Shown piece after piece: positions 1 to 8,662 of a DNA stretch of 39,213 nt (positions within the stretch are counted from its first letter, which is position 1; every line of letters starts with the position of its first letter). This stretch comes from Pseudorhodoplanes sp. GTDB lineage: Bacteria > Pseudomonadota > Alphaproteobacteria > Rhizobiales > Xanthobacteraceae. Where the stretch lies: NCBI GenBank assembly GCA_019187085.1, contig JABARS010000024.1, positions 1 through 39,213 of the forward strand, in the 5' to 3' direction. The position numbers were made by a program, and so were the translations under genes. Under the pieces are notes generated by a model. The model was not told the origin of the DNA, made no database searches, and saw nothing but the letters and a program-made list of their open reading frames with translations.

Positions 1-70
1 AAATCGATTACCATGATTATATTCCTAACATCGATCGGAGCAGGGCGGGCACAGGCAGGGAGCGGTCGCC

Positions 71-967
71 ATGGCCGATAAACCCTCGCGCCTCGGCCGC
101 GGTCTGGCCGCGCTGATCGGCGACGTTGGCGCCGAAACGCAGGCGCCCGCGCGCGCCGCTGGCGCGCCGGCCGCCCCGCGCCCGCCGCAGCGCAAGGTGT
201 CGATCGCCTTCATCAAGCCCAATCCGAAGAATCCGCGCCGCGTCTTCTCCGACGCCGAGCTGACCGAGCTTGCGCAGTCGATCCGCGAACGCGGCATCAT
301 CCAGCCGATCGTCGTGCGGGCAGCGGCGGGCGAGAAGGATTCCTACGAGATCATCGCCGGCGAGCGGCGCTGGCGAGCGGCGCAGCGCGCCAAGCTGCAC
401 GAGGTGCCGATCGTCGTCGTGGAAGCGACCGACGAGGAGGCGCTCGAGCTCGCGATCATCGAGAACGTCCAGCGCACCGACCTCAACCCGCTGGAAGAAG
501 CGCTCGGCTACCAGATGCTCGCCGACCAGTACAAGCACAGCCAGGACGACATCGCCCAGATCGTCGGCAAGAGCCGCAGCCATGTCTCCAACACGCTGCG
601 CCTGCTCAAGCTGCCGGATTCGGTGAAGGCCTATATCAATCAGGGCAAGATCACCGCCGGCCACGCGCGCGCGCTGATCGGCCATCCCGATCCGGAAGGG
701 CTCGCGCACGAGATCGTCAGCAAGGGGCTCAATGTCCGCCAGATCGAGCAGGTGCGGCAGGAGCAGACCAAGGGCGGCAAGAAGCCCAAGCCGGCACGCA
801 AGCGCAAGGACCCCAACACCGTGGCGCTCGAACGCTCGCTGTCCGACACGCTCGGACTCGCGGTGGAGATCGCGCACCGCGGCCGCGGCGGCAGCATCAA
901 GATCAAGTACAAGACGCTCGAGCAGCTCGACGACGTGACGCGGCGGCTGGAGGGGCGAAGGCGGTAG
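71..967 (+). CDS. parB: ParB family chromosome partitioning protein
   Basis: 298-residue ParB/Spo0J-type centromere-binding protein. It loads on parS sites near the origin, slides as a CTP-dependent clamp and works with the ParA ATPase to segregate the chromosome. Seen in the sequence: the N-terminal LGRGLAALI segment (residues 8-16) usual for the ParA-stimulating tail, the CTP-binding motif GERRWRA (97-103), the box ENVQRTDLNPLEEA (131-144), a helix-turn-helix at about 157-180 (SQDDIAQIVGKSRSHVSNTL) and a C-terminal dimerisation domain after a basic KKPKPARKRK linker. Length is normal for the chromosomal family. The ATG follows a GGGAGCGG stretch. parA is expected immediately upstream, outside the window. 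holA ends 145 bases downstream on the other strand. No parS palindrome was found in the window. Confidence 0.96.
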   Translation: MADKPSRLGRGLAALIGDVGAETQAPARAAGAPAAPRPPQRKVSIAFIKPNPKNPRRVFSDAELTELAQSIRERGIIQPIVVRAAAGEKDSYEIIAGERRWRAAQRAKLHEVPIVVVEATDEEALELAIIENVQRTDLNPLEEALGYQMLADQYKHSQDDIAQIVGKSRSHVSNTLRLLKLPDSVKAYINQGKITAGHARALIGHPDPEGLAHEIVSKGLNVRQIEQVRQEQTKGGKKPKPARKRKDPNTVALERSLSDTLGLAVEIAHRGRGGSIKIKYKTLEQLDDVTRRLEGRRR

Positions 968-1010
968 CGTCCGGTCCGCGCAGACCGAACGCGCGCTATC
1001 CGGGAACGTC

Positions 1011-1033
1011 ATGCGCGGGCTCGATCCGCGCAT
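1011..1033. terminator. Hairpin between convergent parB and holA (possible bidirectional terminator / REP-like element)
   Basis: ATGCGCGG and CCGCGCAT form a perfect 8-bp stem around a 7-base loop, in the gap between the two convergent 3' ends. There is no T-tract on either side, so intrinsic termination is uncertain. The surrounding text (GTCATG...GCATCG) resembles the dispersed short palindromes seen elsewhere in the window at 2155, 8563 and 9565. It may simply be a diverged copy. Confidence 0.4.
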
Positions 1034-1112
1034 CGATTCAAATCGATTGCACTTCAAGCCGTTCGCGCAGCCGGCGGGTCGCAGCTATTGTTGAAGCTTG
1101 TTGCGCCGCCGC

Positions 1113-2144
1113 TCAGCCGCGCTGGCGCGCGCTCTGGGCGATCGCGATCAGCGCGCGATGCGCGATCGGCTCGGCAAGATTGGCATGGCGGCGTGATTCA
1201 AAAAGCGCTCCGGAAAGCTGCGCCATCACCTGCTGCAAACGCGGCGCGGGCCACGCGCGCAGCGCCGCCTCGACCAGCGGCTTGCGCCGGAAATGCAGCG
1301 GCGGGCGCGCATTCTCGACCGCGATGCCGACGGAGGCGCCGTCGGCGATATCGAGCGCCAGCCGGTGCAGGCTCGCGACCTGACGCAAGGCTGCGAGGAT
1401 GATCTGGCTCGGCGCCGTGCCGGCCGCGCGCGCCTTGGCGAAATGCGTTTCCACATCAGCCGGCTTGCCGGCGAAGGCGGCGTCGATGACGCTGTCGAGC
1501 GCGAGTGCTGACGCATCGGCCACCACCGCCAGCACGTCGTCGAGGGTGACGGTGCCGCTGTCGCGCGCATAGAGCGCGAGCTTGCGCAATTCGTTGCGCG
1601 AGGCTTGCCGGTCGCCGCCGAGGCAGGGCACCAGCGCTGCGCGTGCATCGGGCGCGATCGATAGCCCGGCCTGCTTCATTTCCTCGTCGATCAGGCGCGC
1701 GAGATCGCGCTCGCCGTCGGCATAGCAGGGGATGGCGGCCGCTCCCTTCGCGCGCTCGCACAGGGTACGCAGCGGCGCGTTGCGGCGCAGGTCGCCGGCC
1801 TCGATCACCACGCGACAATCGGGCGAGGGCGCGCCGAGCAAGGCTTCCACCGCCGGCACCGGATTGAAGCGGCCGAGATTTTTCACCCACACCGCGCGCC
1901 GTCCGCCGAACAGCGGGATGGTGTTGGCCTCCTCGACGAGCCGCAGCGGATTGGCGGAAAGGTTGTCGCCCTCGAGCCGCACCAGCGAGAACGGGTCGTC
2001 GGTATTGTCGACCGAGACGCGCACGATCGCCTGCGCGCGTTCGCCGACGAGGCCGGCGTCCGGGCCGTAGACGAGCACGACGCTGCGCGCCGGATCCGGC
2101 CGCGCGATAAAGGCGTCGATTTCGGAAGTCTTCAGGGCGGTCAT
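1113..2144 (-). CDS. holA: DNA polymerase III subunit delta
   Basis: 343-residue clamp-loader subunit, the 'wrench' that opens the beta clamp in the replicase loader complex. The start chosen is the ATG at 2144 (MTALKTSEIDAFIARPDP), which gives the usual family length; the open frame runs further upstream but that part looks non-coding. Seen: the N-terminal nucleotide-fold core (VLVYGPDAGLVGERA), a central region with LFGGRRAVWVK, and the C-terminal helical collar. It lies downstream of lptE and leuS on the same strand. leuS-lptE-holA is also the order in enterobacteria, which supports the call. The lptE-holA gap (106 bases) is unusually long for this operon and holds a repeat remnant. Confidence 0.93.
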   Translation of the reverse strand: MTALKTSEIDAFIARPDPARSVVLVYGPDAGLVGERAQAIVRVSVDNTDDPFSLVRLEGDNLSANPLRLVEEANTIPLFGGRRAVWVKNLGRFNPVPAVEALLGAPSPDCRVVIEAGDLRRNAPLRTLCERAKGAAAIPCYADGERDLARLIDEEMKQAGLSIAPDARAALVPCLGGDRQASRNELRKLALYARDSGTVTLDDVLAVVADASALALDSVIDAAFAGKPADVETHFAKARAAGTAPSQIILAALRQVASLHRLALDIADGASVGIAVENARPPLHFRRKPLVEAALRAWPAPRLQQVMAQLSGALFESRRHANLAEPIAHRALIAIAQSARQRG

Positions 2145-2154
2145 GTCTGCGCGC

Positions 2155-2191
2155 CATGATGGCCGGATTTGTTCCCGCCATCCATGCCTTG
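2155..2191. repeat. REP-like dispersed palindrome remnant in the lptE-holA gap
   Basis: This stretch reads CATGATGGCCGG-ATTTGTT-CCCGCCATCCATGCC. It matches the layout of the clearer copy at 8563-8590 (GTCATGGCCGGGCTTGTCCC...). In alphaproteobacteria of this group such short palindromes are scattered through intergenic DNA. The stem is imperfect. It sits between lptE and holA and could affect holA expression, but nothing shows that it does. Confidence 0.5.
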
Positions 2192-2250
2192 CGACGGCGA
2201 AGTTGTGCTCAGGCCGTTGAAAAGACCCGGCCGCGTTTGCAGCCGTGCGC

Positions 2251-2817
2251 TCAGGTGCCGGCGACGAAATACGACGCCAGGCGCTGCTTGATGTGGTCGG
2301 CAATGATGGCGGCGGCGCGGTTCTCGGCGTCGAGCAGGCCGCGTGTGCTGGCGAAGCGCTGCTGCTGACCGGGAATGTCGTAGGACACGCGGGCGAAGGT
2401 GCGGCCCTGCACCACCGGGCGCTTGGTGGCGATCTCGATCAGCGAGTAGCTCGCGTCGATGCTGTAGTTCTCGACGTCCGGCCGCGCGGTCTGCACGTCG
2501 ACAATGACCTGCTGGCGGTTGCCCGACAGCGAGATCTTCAGGTCGTAGGCCGGCGGCAGCCCGCCGGCGCCTCCGGTCAAAGCGAAGATGAGCTGGTTGC
2601 GGACCTCGACGCCGATGCGCGCCATCGGGGTGCCGTTCGGGGTGTCGATCGGGATGATGTTGATGGCGGCGAGCTTGCCGGAGACGCCCGGGCCGTTGAA
2701 GGGCGAGCGCTCGCCATACATCGGCTGGAAACAGCCCGCGCACAGGCCGGCCGCCGCAAGGGCTGCGACGGTGAGCGCCAGGCGCCGGTATCTCTGGCCG
2801 GTTTCACGCAACGACAT
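2251..2817 (-). CDS. lptE: LPS assembly lipoprotein LptE
   Basis: 188-residue outer-membrane lipoprotein that plugs and helps assemble the LptD translocon inserting LPS at the cell surface. Start at the ATG at 2817 ([13 protein letters not shown]), overlapping the leuS stop by 14 bases. Seen: a basic N terminus, a hydrophobic segment (residues 13-25) and a lipidation site LCAGC with the candidate lipid-modified Cys29, then FQPMYGE, typical of LptE. The rest is a small alpha/beta domain. The residue three before the Cys is itself Cys, a little off the classic lipobox, so exact processing is inferred. The position between leuS and holA supports the call as strongly as the protein sequence does. 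Confidence 0.88.
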   Translation of the reverse strand: MSLRETGQRYRRLALTVAALAAAGLCAGCFQPMYGERSPFNGPGVSGKLAAINIIPIDTPNGTPMARIGVEVRNQLIFALTGGAGGLPPAYDLKISLSGNRQQVIVDVQTARPDVENYSIDASYSLIEIATKRPVVQGRTFARVSYDIPGQQQRFASTRGLLDAENRAAAIIADHIKQRLASYFVAGT

Positions 2818-5437
2818 TGACGATCCTGTGCGGGACAACAATGACTTTTTTAGGAGCCTTGCCGTCGAGCGCCTTCTTTACAGCATCAAGCGTTAACACG
2901 GCAGCCTCAATATCGGCATTGCCGGCGCCCCGGGCGACGGTGATGTCCGCCCGCTTCTTGCCATTAACCTGAACGGGCAGGGTCACGGTGTCCTCCACGA
3001 GGAGGTCCGGTTCGACTTTCGGCCAAGCCTGCAGCGAGACGAGGCTCTTGTGGCCGAGCGCGGCCCAGCATTCCTCGGCCAGATGCGGCATCATCGGCGC
3101 GAAAAGCTGGACCAGGATGTTGGCGGCTTCCTTCATCGCAAAGGCGAGGTCGGGGGTGACCTTCTCCGGCGCATCGACCGCGCCGATCGCGGCACTCATG
3201 GCGTTGGCGCATTCGTAGATGTGGGCGACGCAGCGGTTGAAGCGCAGCTTCTCGATGTCCTCGGAGACGCGCGCCAGCGCCTTGTGGGCGGCCTTGCGCA
3301 CAGCGAGCGCCTCGGGCTCAAAGGACGCTGGCTTCGCCGACGGCGCGGCCTTGCCGATATCGGCGGTTTCACCGACCAGCCGCCATAGGCGCTGCACGAA
3401 GCGCCAAGCGCCCTGCACGCCTTCCTCGGTCCAGATCACGTCGCGGTCGGGCGGCGAGTCGGAGAGCATGAACCAGCGCGCGGTGTCGGCGCCGAAGCTC
3501 TCGATGATGTCGTCGGGATCGACCGTGTTCTTCTTGGACTTCGACATCTTCTCGATGCTGCCGATCTCGACCGGCTCGCCGGTGGCCGCGAGCGCGGCGC
3601 GGCGCTGATCGCCGACGGTTTCGATCTTCACGTCGGCCGGCATCACCCATTCGCCGTTCGGCTTGCGATAGGTCTCGTGCACGACCATGCCCTGCGTGAA
3701 CAGGCCGGCAAACGGCTCCTTCATGCCGACATGGCCGGTCTTCATCATCGCGCGCGTGAAGAAGCGGCTGTAGAGCAGATGCAGGATCGCGTGCTCGATG
3801 CCGCCGATATATTGATCGACCGGCAGCCAGGCATCGACCATCGCACGGTCGGTCGGCGTGTCGGTGCGCCAAGGATCGGTGAAGCGCGCGAAGTACCACG
3901 ACGAGTCCACGAACGTATCCATGGTGTCGGTCTCGCGCCGCGCCGGCTTGCCGCATTGCGGGCAGGGCACGTTCTTCCAGGTCGGATGGCGGTCGAGCGG
4001 ATTACCCGACTTGTCGAAATCGATGTCGTCGGGCAGCGTGACCGGCAGATCCTTGTCGGGCACCGGCACCACGCCGCAGGCCTCGCAATGGATCACCGGG
4101 ATCGGGCAGCCCCAGTAGCGCTGGCGCGAGATGCCCCAGTCGCGCAGGCGGAAATTGACCTGGCGCTGGCCGACCGGGCGGTTGCCGCGCTTTTCGATCT
4201 CAAGCCGTTTTGCCACTTCCTCCTTGGCCTCTTCGATCGTCATGCCGTCGAGGAAGCGCGAATTGATCATGCGCCCGTCGCCGTCGAAGGCCACGTCGGT
4301 GATGACGAAGGTCTTGGGATCCTGGCCGGGCGGGCAGACCACGGGCACGTTGCCGAGCCCGTATTTGTTGACAAAATCGAGGTCGCGCTGGTCGTGCGCC
4401 GGACAGCCGAAGATCGCGCCGGTGCCATAATCCATCAGGATGAAATTGGCGACATAGACCGGCAGCTTCCAGTCCGGATCGAAAGGATGGATGGCGCGGA
4501 TGCCGGTGTCGAAGCCGAGCTTCTCAGCCTTCTCGATCGCTTCCTGCGCGGTGCCGACCTTCTTGCACTCGGCGATGAAGGCGGCGAGCGCGGGATTCTT
4601 CCTTGCTGCCGCGGTCGCGAGCGGGTGGTCTGCCGACAGCGCCATGAATTTCGCGCCGAACAGCGTGTCGTGGCGCGTGGTGAAAATCTCGAGTTCGGTT
4701 TCGGCGTTCGGCGCGGTCTTCGGATCGAGCGCGAAGCGGATCAGGAGGCCCTCGGAGCGGCCGATCCAGTTGCGCTGCATGGTGCGCACCTTGTCCGGCC
4801 AGCGCTCGAGCCTGTCGATCTCGTCGAGCAGATCCTGCGCGTAATCGCTGATCCTGAAGAACCATTGCGTCAGATCGCGCTGCTCGACCAGCGCGCCGCT
4901 TCTCCAGCCGCGGCCGTCGATCACCTGCTCGTTGGCGAGCACGGTCTGGTCGACCGGATCCCAGTTCACCTTCGACTGCTTGCGCTCGACGAGGCCGGCG
5001 CGCAGGAAATCGAGGAACATCTTCTGCTGGTGCTTGTAATAGGTCGGGTCGCAGGTCGCGAATTCACGCGCCCAGTCGAGCGACAGCCCCATCGACTGGA
5101 GCTGCTTCTTCATCGCGGCGATGTTGTCGTAGGTCCAGGTCTTCGGGTGCACCTTCTGCGCCATGGCGGCGTTCTCGGCCGGCATGCCGAACGCGTCCCA
5201 GCCCATGGGATGCAGCACGTTGAAGCCCATGGCGCGCTTGTAGCGGGCGACCACGTCGCCCATCGTGTAGTTGCGCACGTGGCCCATATGGATGCGCCCC
5301 GACGGATAGGGGAACATCTCCAGCACATAGTATTTGGGACGCGGGTCCTCGTTCTTGGTGGCGAAGATGCCCTGCTCGTCCCACACCGTGCGCCAGCGCG
5401 GCTCGGCCTCGCGGCTGTTGTAGCGGTCGGTCGTCAT
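2804..5437 (-). CDS. leuS: Leucyl-tRNA synthetase
   Basis: 877-residue class I aminoacyl-tRNA synthetase charging tRNA-Leu. Start is the ATG at 5437 ([21 protein letters not shown]); the open frame extends 16 codons further but those do not match the family. Seen: the HIGH-type motif HMGH (50-53), the class I core split by a large CP1 editing domain, zinc-ribbon-like cysteine pairs (CEACG and CPQCG), [12 protein letters not shown] at about residue 630, and the anticodon-binding and C-terminal domains ending in [15 protein letters not shown]. Length is normal. It is the first gene of a leuS-lptE-holA operon, with translation of lptE beginning before leuS ends. Confidence 0.98.
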   Translation of the reverse strand: MTTDRYNSREAEPRWRTVWDEQGIFATKNEDPRPKYYVLEMFPYPSGRIHMGHVRNYTMGDVVARYKRAMGFNVLHPMGWDAFGMPAENAAMAQKVHPKTWTYDNIAAMKKQLQSMGLSLDWAREFATCDPTYYKHQQKMFLDFLRAGLVERKQSKVNWDPVDQTVLANEQVIDGRGWRSGALVEQRDLTQWFFRISDYAQDLLDEIDRLERWPDKVRTMQRNWIGRSEGLLIRFALDPKTAPNAETELEIFTTRHDTLFGAKFMALSADHPLATAAARKNPALAAFIAECKKVGTAQEAIEKAEKLGFDTGIRAIHPFDPDWKLPVYVANFILMDYGTGAIFGCPAHDQRDLDFVNKYGLGNVPVVCPPGQDPKTFVITDVAFDGDGRMINSRFLDGMTIEEAKEEVAKRLEIEKRGNRPVGQRQVNFRLRDWGISRQRYWGCPIPVIHCEACGVVPVPDKDLPVTLPDDIDFDKSGNPLDRHPTWKNVPCPQCGKPARRETDTMDTFVDSSWYFARFTDPWRTDTPTDRAMVDAWLPVDQYIGGIEHAILHLLYSRFFTRAMMKTGHVGMKEPFAGLFTQGMVVHETYRKPNGEWVMPADVKIETVGDQRRAALAATGEPVEIGSIEKMSKSKKNTVDPDDIIESFGADTARWFMLSDSPPDRDVIWTEEGVQGAWRFVQRLWRLVGETADIGKAAPSAKPASFEPEALAVRKAAHKALARVSEDIEKLRFNRCVAHIYECANAMSAAIGAVDAPEKVTPDLAFAMKEAANILVQLFAPMMPHLAEECWAALGHKSLVSLQAWPKVEPDLLVEDTVTLPVQVNGKKRADITVARGAGNADIEAAVLTLDAVKKALDGKAPKKVIVVPHRIVNVVA

Positions 5438-5590
5438 TGGATGGCAATGCCGGATCGGTGCATGGAAACCGGCGCGAAAGGACACGAAAAAACCTGTCCG
5501 GTCAACGCCGTGGAACCGCCCCGCGCCCGGACCGGGAACCGGAACGCCGGCGGCGCCTGCGGGTTATCGCGCCGTACAGGAGGTCCCATC

Positions 5591-5824
5591 ATGGTGAAAT
5601 CATCCGAGATCCGCGAGCACATGGAAGTACTCGGCTCCGACGGCGCCCATGTCGGTACCGTGGACCACATGGAAGGCGAGAACCGCATCAAGCTGACCCG
5701 CAACGACCCCGCCGCCGGCGGCAAGCACCACTATATCGGGCTCGACTGGGTCGACCATGTCGATTCCCACGTCCATCTCAAGAAGCCGTCGTCCGAGGCC
5801 ATGAAGCAGTGGCAGTCGGCCTGA
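5591..5824 (+). CDS. DUF2171 domain-containing small protein
   Basis: 77-residue protein of the DUF2171 family, whose function I do not know. It carries a single small beta-rich domain (MVKSSEIREHMEVLGSDG, then VGTVDHMEGENRIKLTR, then HHYIGLDWVDHVDSHVHL), reminiscent of PRC-barrel-like folds. There is no signal peptide or membrane segment. The start is set by a perfect AGGAGGT Shine-Dalgarno 7 bases before the ATG, suggesting high expression. It is divergent from leuS and monocistronic. A strong hairpin follows at 5854-5883. Confidence 0.85.
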   Translation: MVKSSEIREHMEVLGSDGAHVGTVDHMEGENRIKLTRNDPAAGGKHHYIGLDWVDHVDSHVHLKKPSSEAMKQWQSA

Positions 5825-5853
5825 CGGGCGGCCCTGCCGCCGGATCGTTTTGA

Positions 5854-5883
5854 GGAGCGCCCTGGCGGAACGCCGGGGGCTCC
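5854..5883 (+). terminator. Hairpin downstream of the DUF2171 gene
   Basis: GGAGCGCCCTGGC (5854-5866) pairs with GCCGGGGGCTCC (5872-5883) over a 5-base loop, with one bulged G. The stem is about 12 bp and very GC-rich. No T-run follows, so it may act as a transcript-stabilising end or a Rho-assisted terminator. It lies 30 bases after the stop codon. Confidence 0.45.
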
Positions 5884-5952
5884 GCCGTGCGTGCCGGATA
5901 AGGGCCCGCCGCCGTTTTTGCATCGTGCCGCCGCCGCCGTTATAGACCGCGG

Positions 5953-6630
5953 ATGGCCGACACTTCCCGCACCATCGCTCAGGCGCTCGCCGCCGTTGAT
6001 GCTGAAATCGCAGACGCCTGCCGCGAGGCGGGCCGCGCGCGCGCCGACGTGACGCTGATCGCGGTGAGCAAGACTTTCGGCGCCGAAGCGATCGAAGCGG
6101 CGATCGCCGCCGGCCAGCGCGTGTTCGGCGAGAACCGCGTGCAGGAGACAAAGGGCAAATGGCCGGCGCTGCGCGAGAAACATGCCGGCCTCGAATTGCA
6201 TCTGATCGGGCCGCTGCAGTCCAACAAGGCGAAGGAGGCGGTGGCGCTGTTCGACGCCATCCACTCGGTCGACCGCACGAGCCTGTGCGAGGCGCTGGCC
6301 AAGGAGATCGCCAGACAGGGCCGCCGCCCGCTTTTGTTCGTGGAGATCAATACCGGCGCCGAGGAGCAGAAGGCCGGCGTTCTGCCCGAGCAGGCGGACG
6401 CGTTTCTCGCGCAATGCCGCGACACGTACGGGCTCGAAATCGCGGGCCTGATGTGCATTCCGCCGCTCGACCAGGCGCCCGCGCCGCATTTCGCGCTGAC
6501 GGCGAAAATCGCCGCGCGCAACGGGCTGAAGCTTCTGTCGATGGGCATGAGCGCGGATTTCGCTACCGCGATCCAGTTCGGCGCGACGCACGTGCGCGTC
6601 GGCTCGGCGATCTTCGGAGCGCGGCATTAG
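5953..6630 (+). CDS. YggS/PLPBP-family pyridoxal phosphate homeostasis protein
   Basis: 225-residue PLP-binding protein of the YggS/PROSC family: a TIM-barrel that binds pyridoxal 5'-phosphate without known catalytic activity and buffers cellular vitamin B6. Seen: VTLIAVSKTF with the expected PLP-lysine K40, GENRVQETKGKW, the phosphate-binding LHLIGPLQSNKAKEA, HSVDR, INTGAEEQKAG, GLMCIPP and the C-terminal LSMGMSADFATAIQFGATHVRVGSAIFG. Length is typical. In many bacteria this gene sits with division or cell-wall genes; here it stands alone between DUF2171 and a convergent L,D-transpeptidase. Confidence 0.95.
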   Translation: MADTSRTIAQALAAVDAEIADACREAGRARADVTLIAVSKTFGAEAIEAAIAAGQRVFGENRVQETKGKWPALREKHAGLELHLIGPLQSNKAKEAVALFDAIHSVDRTSLCEALAKEIARQGRRPLLFVEINTGAEEQKAGVLPEQADAFLAQCRDTYGLEIAGLMCIPPLDQAPAPHFALTAKIAARNGLKLLSMGMSADFATAIQFGATHVRVGSAIFGARH

Positions 6631-6671
6631 CGCGTCGTCCCGGCCGAGCGCGTAGCGCAAGAGCCGGGGCG
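6631..6671. repeat. Short dispersed intergenic repeat (CCCGGCCGAGCGC...GCGC..GAGCCGGGG type)
   Basis: The gap between the yggS-like gene and the L,D-transpeptidase contains CGTCGTCCCGGCCGAGCGCG followed by TAGCGCAAGAGCCGGGGC. CCCGGC and GCCGGG form the outer arms, and GCGCGTAGCGC gives an inner hairpin. From memory, this pattern is common between genes in Bradyrhizobium-like genomes. It could serve as a terminator for the two convergent genes. Confidence 0.5.
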
Positions 6672-6675
6672 GCGA

Positions 6676-7236
6676 TCATCCGATGACGATCTTTGTCTTC
6701 GGCCCGAGCCGCGCGAGCAGGCGTTTGAGCGCGTCGGTCTTCAGGCCCACGCAACCCGCGGTCGGCGCAAAGCCCGCGCGCGCGACATGGATGAAGACGG
6801 CGCTGCCGCGGCCGGCAATGCGCGGGCGCGTATTGTGGTCGATCTCGACGATGAGGTCGTAGAGACCGTCCTGCCGCCGCAGACGGTCGCCCGGCTCGCC
6901 CTCGGCGCGCCGCACCGGACGGTTGTAGCGGCGGTCGGCCGGGTCCTCGCTCCAGGCGTCCTCGGGGCGTATGGGGCGTATGGGCAGGATGGTGCGCGGA
7001 CGCGGCAGCCGGTCGCCCCGCCACCACAGCCGCAACGGCCGGAAGATGCCGCGCGGCGTGGCCCCGTCGCCTTCGCGCTTGTTGGCCCGGATGCCGCCGC
7101 GTCCGAGCGCCACCGGAATGGCGAAGCCTCCGGCCAGCAGGACGCCTTTGGTGCGGGTTCCCGGCCGGGCGCGAACGTGAACGATGTTTGAAGGCCGGAC
7201 GGACGTTTTTCCTCGATTACGGCGCAAGACTGGCAA
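6676..7236 (-). CDS. L,D-transpeptidase (YkuD) family protein
   Basis: 186-residue protein with a YkuD-type catalytic domain. In the family a catalytic cysteine makes 3-3 cross-links in peptidoglycan or anchors proteins to it. Seen: the conserved histidine H150 in VFIHVARAGFAP and the catalytic C162 in TAGCVGL (family pattern H...[ST]xGC). GDGATPRGIF marks the start of the domain. No ATG is available near the start. TTG at 7236 is preceded by AGAGGT at a good distance and is used here. No signal peptide is visible, which is odd for an enzyme expected to work in the periplasm. It is divergent from the response regulator gene. Confidence 0.85.
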   Translation of the reverse strand: MPVLRRNRGKTSVRPSNIVHVRARPGTRTKGVLLAGGFAIPVALGRGGIRANKREGDGATPRGIFRPLRLWWRGDRLPRPRTILPIRPIRPEDAWSEDPADRRYNRPVRRAEGEPGDRLRRQDGLYDLIVEIDHNTRPRIAGRGSAVFIHVARAGFAPTAGCVGLKTDALKRLLARLGPKTKIVIG

Positions 7237-7327
7237 TTTAATACCTCTGAAGTGCTTGCACTTGTCGTCCTGCTTGCCCTAGTTCACCGCCAGCCGGCAA
7301 GATTGCGCCCCGGCAGGATCCATTTTG

Positions 7328-8014
7328 ATGACGATTGTCCGAAAAATCCTGATTGTCGACGACGATGCCGACCTGTGCGAGACGCTTGCCGAGCAGCTTG
7401 CGCTGCACGAGGAGTTCGAGGCGATCACCGCCGAAACCGGCGCCAAGGGCGTGCAGGCCGCCAAGGCCGGCCAGATCGACCTCGTCATCATGGACGTCGG
7501 GCTGCCCGACGTGGACGGCCGCGAGGCCGTGCGCATCCTGCGCAAGAACGGGTTCAAGGCGCCCGTCATCATGCTGACCGGCCACGACACCGATTCCGAC
7601 ACGATCCTCGGTCTCGATTCCGGCGCCAACGATTACGTCCCCAAGCCGTTCCGCTTCGCCGTGCTGCTGGCGCGCATCCGCGCGCAGCTTCGCCAGCACG
7701 AGGCGAGCGAGGACGCGGTCTTCACCATCGGGCCCTATACGTTCCGTCCAAGCTCCAAGTTGCTGACCACCGCCAAGGGCACCAAGATCCGCCTGACCGA
7801 GAAGGAAACCGCCATCCTGCGCTATCTCTACCGCGCCGGGCAGAAGCCGGTGTCGCGCGAGACGCTGCTGCAGGAAGTGTGGGGTTATAATTCCGGCGTG
7901 ACCACGCACACGCTGGAGACGCATGTCTACCGGCTGCGGCAAAAGGTCGAGAAGGACGCAGCCAATCCGTCAATCTTGGTGACCGACGCCGGCGGCTATA
8001 AGCTCGTGCCCTGA
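7328..8014 (+). CDS. OmpR/PhoB-type response regulator transcription factor
   Basis: 228-residue two-component response regulator. Start at ATG 7328 (MTIVRKILIVDDD). The receiver domain spans about 5-120: acidic pair DDD (11-13), phosphoacceptor D56 in LVIMDVGLPDVDG, conserved Thr in VIMLTGHD and Lys in YVPKPFR. A winged-helix DNA-binding domain follows (about 130-228), with GTKIRLTEKETAILRYLY and the recognition region TTHTLETHVYRLRQKVE. No histidine kinase is nearby, so the partner and target genes are unknown. It is followed 27 bases later by a cyclic-nucleotide-binding protein that is probably co-transcribed. Confidence 0.94.
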   Translation: MTIVRKILIVDDDADLCETLAEQLALHEEFEAITAETGAKGVQAAKAGQIDLVIMDVGLPDVDGREAVRILRKNGFKAPVIMLTGHDTDSDTILGLDSGANDYVPKPFRFAVLLARIRAQLRQHEASEDAVFTIGPYTFRPSSKLLTTAKGTKIRLTEKETAILRYLYRAGQKPVSRETLLQEVWGYNSGVTTHTLETHVYRLRQKVEKDAANPSILVTDAGGYKLVP

Positions 8015-8041
8015 CACAGCCCGCCGCCATCCGCCGCCATC

Positions 8042-8506
8042 ATGGCCATCGAAGACGACATCAAGTTTCTGGAACGCGTGCCGATGCTGCGCCTCGTGGG
8101 GCGAGCCGGCCTGCGCATTCTCGCGATCGGTTCGGAGACGCGTTACGTGCATGGCGGCGAGGTTCTGTTTCACAAGGACCAGCCCGCCGACGGCGGCTAT
8201 GTGGTGCAGGAGGGCTCGTTCAGCCTGCGCAACCCGGATTCCGAGCGGCAGCCGATCGTGCTCGGCCCGGGTTCGCTGATCGGCGAGCTCGCGCTGCTCA
8301 CCGAGACGAATCACAACGTGACCGCGACCGCGATCGAACCGACCACGGTCTTCCGCATTCCGCGCACGCTGTTCACCAAGATGCTGGAAGGCTATCCCGA
8401 CGCCGCGCGCCGCATCCGCGACCATGTCGCCGTGCGCGCCGACCAGTCGATGCGCGACCTGCTCGGTCTGCGCGACCGCATGGACGACGGCCGCCGCCGC
8501 TCCTGA
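8042..8506 (+). CDS. Stand-alone cyclic nucleotide-binding domain protein
   Basis: 154-residue protein that is essentially a single cNMP-binding (Crp effector-type) domain: GGEVLFHKDQPADGGYVVQEGSFSL, then LGPGSLIGELALLTETNHNVTATAIEPTTVFRIPR, then a C-terminal helix region. Unlike Crp/Fnr regulators it has no helix-turn-helix, so it is not itself a DNA-binding protein. The phosphate-binding cassette (GSLIGELALLTETNHNVTA) lacks the classic Arg-Ala-Ala, so cAMP binding is not assured. It lies directly behind the response regulator, which suggests a shared regulatory job. That link is inference. Confidence 0.88.
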   Translation: MAIEDDIKFLERVPMLRLVGRAGLRILAIGSETRYVHGGEVLFHKDQPADGGYVVQEGSFSLRNPDSERQPIVLGPGSLIGELALLTETNHNVTATAIEPTTVFRIPRTLFTKMLEGYPDAARRIRDHVAVRADQSMRDLLGLRDRMDDGRRRS

Positions 8507-8560
8507 CACGCAGGCCGCCGCTGTCGCGCGAGAGCGTTTCCACTTCCACTGACTTGATGG

Positions 8561-8652
8561 TTGTCATGGCCGGGCTTGTCCCGGCCGTCCCGCCTGGGAA
8601 GACGCCGTGCCTGCCCAAGCGAGATACCCGGCACAAGGCCGGGCATGACAAC
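8561..8652. repeat. Pair of inverted REP-like palindromes
   Basis: Unit 1 at 8563-8590 has GGCCGGG-CTTGT-CCCGGCC, a perfect 7-bp stem. Unit 2 at 8621-8650 is the same element in the opposite orientation, with CCCGGC-ACAAG-GCCGGG followed by CATGACAA. The outer sequences TTGTCATG and CATGACAA are also complementary, so the whole 92 bases can fold into one long structure, like a BIME made of two REP units. It lies between two convergent genes, the cNMP-binding protein and xth. Confidence 0.75.
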
Positions 8653-8662
8653 GGAGGGGCAG

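Noticed and set aside
1..70. Possible 3' end of parA
   Set aside because: One frame ends at a TGA at 14-16, but the few residues before it do not show a recognisable ParA C terminus, so I do not annotate it.
2801..2816. parS-like sequence GGTTTCACGCAACGAC
   Set aside because: Only the left half resembles the TGTTTCACGTGAAACA site; the right half does not, and it lies within coding DNA.
3677..5824. Long plus-strand open frame (715 residues) opposite leuS
   Set aside because: It is the antisense shadow of leuS in high-GC DNA, with no domain-like sequence, and it runs into the real DUF2171 frame at its end.
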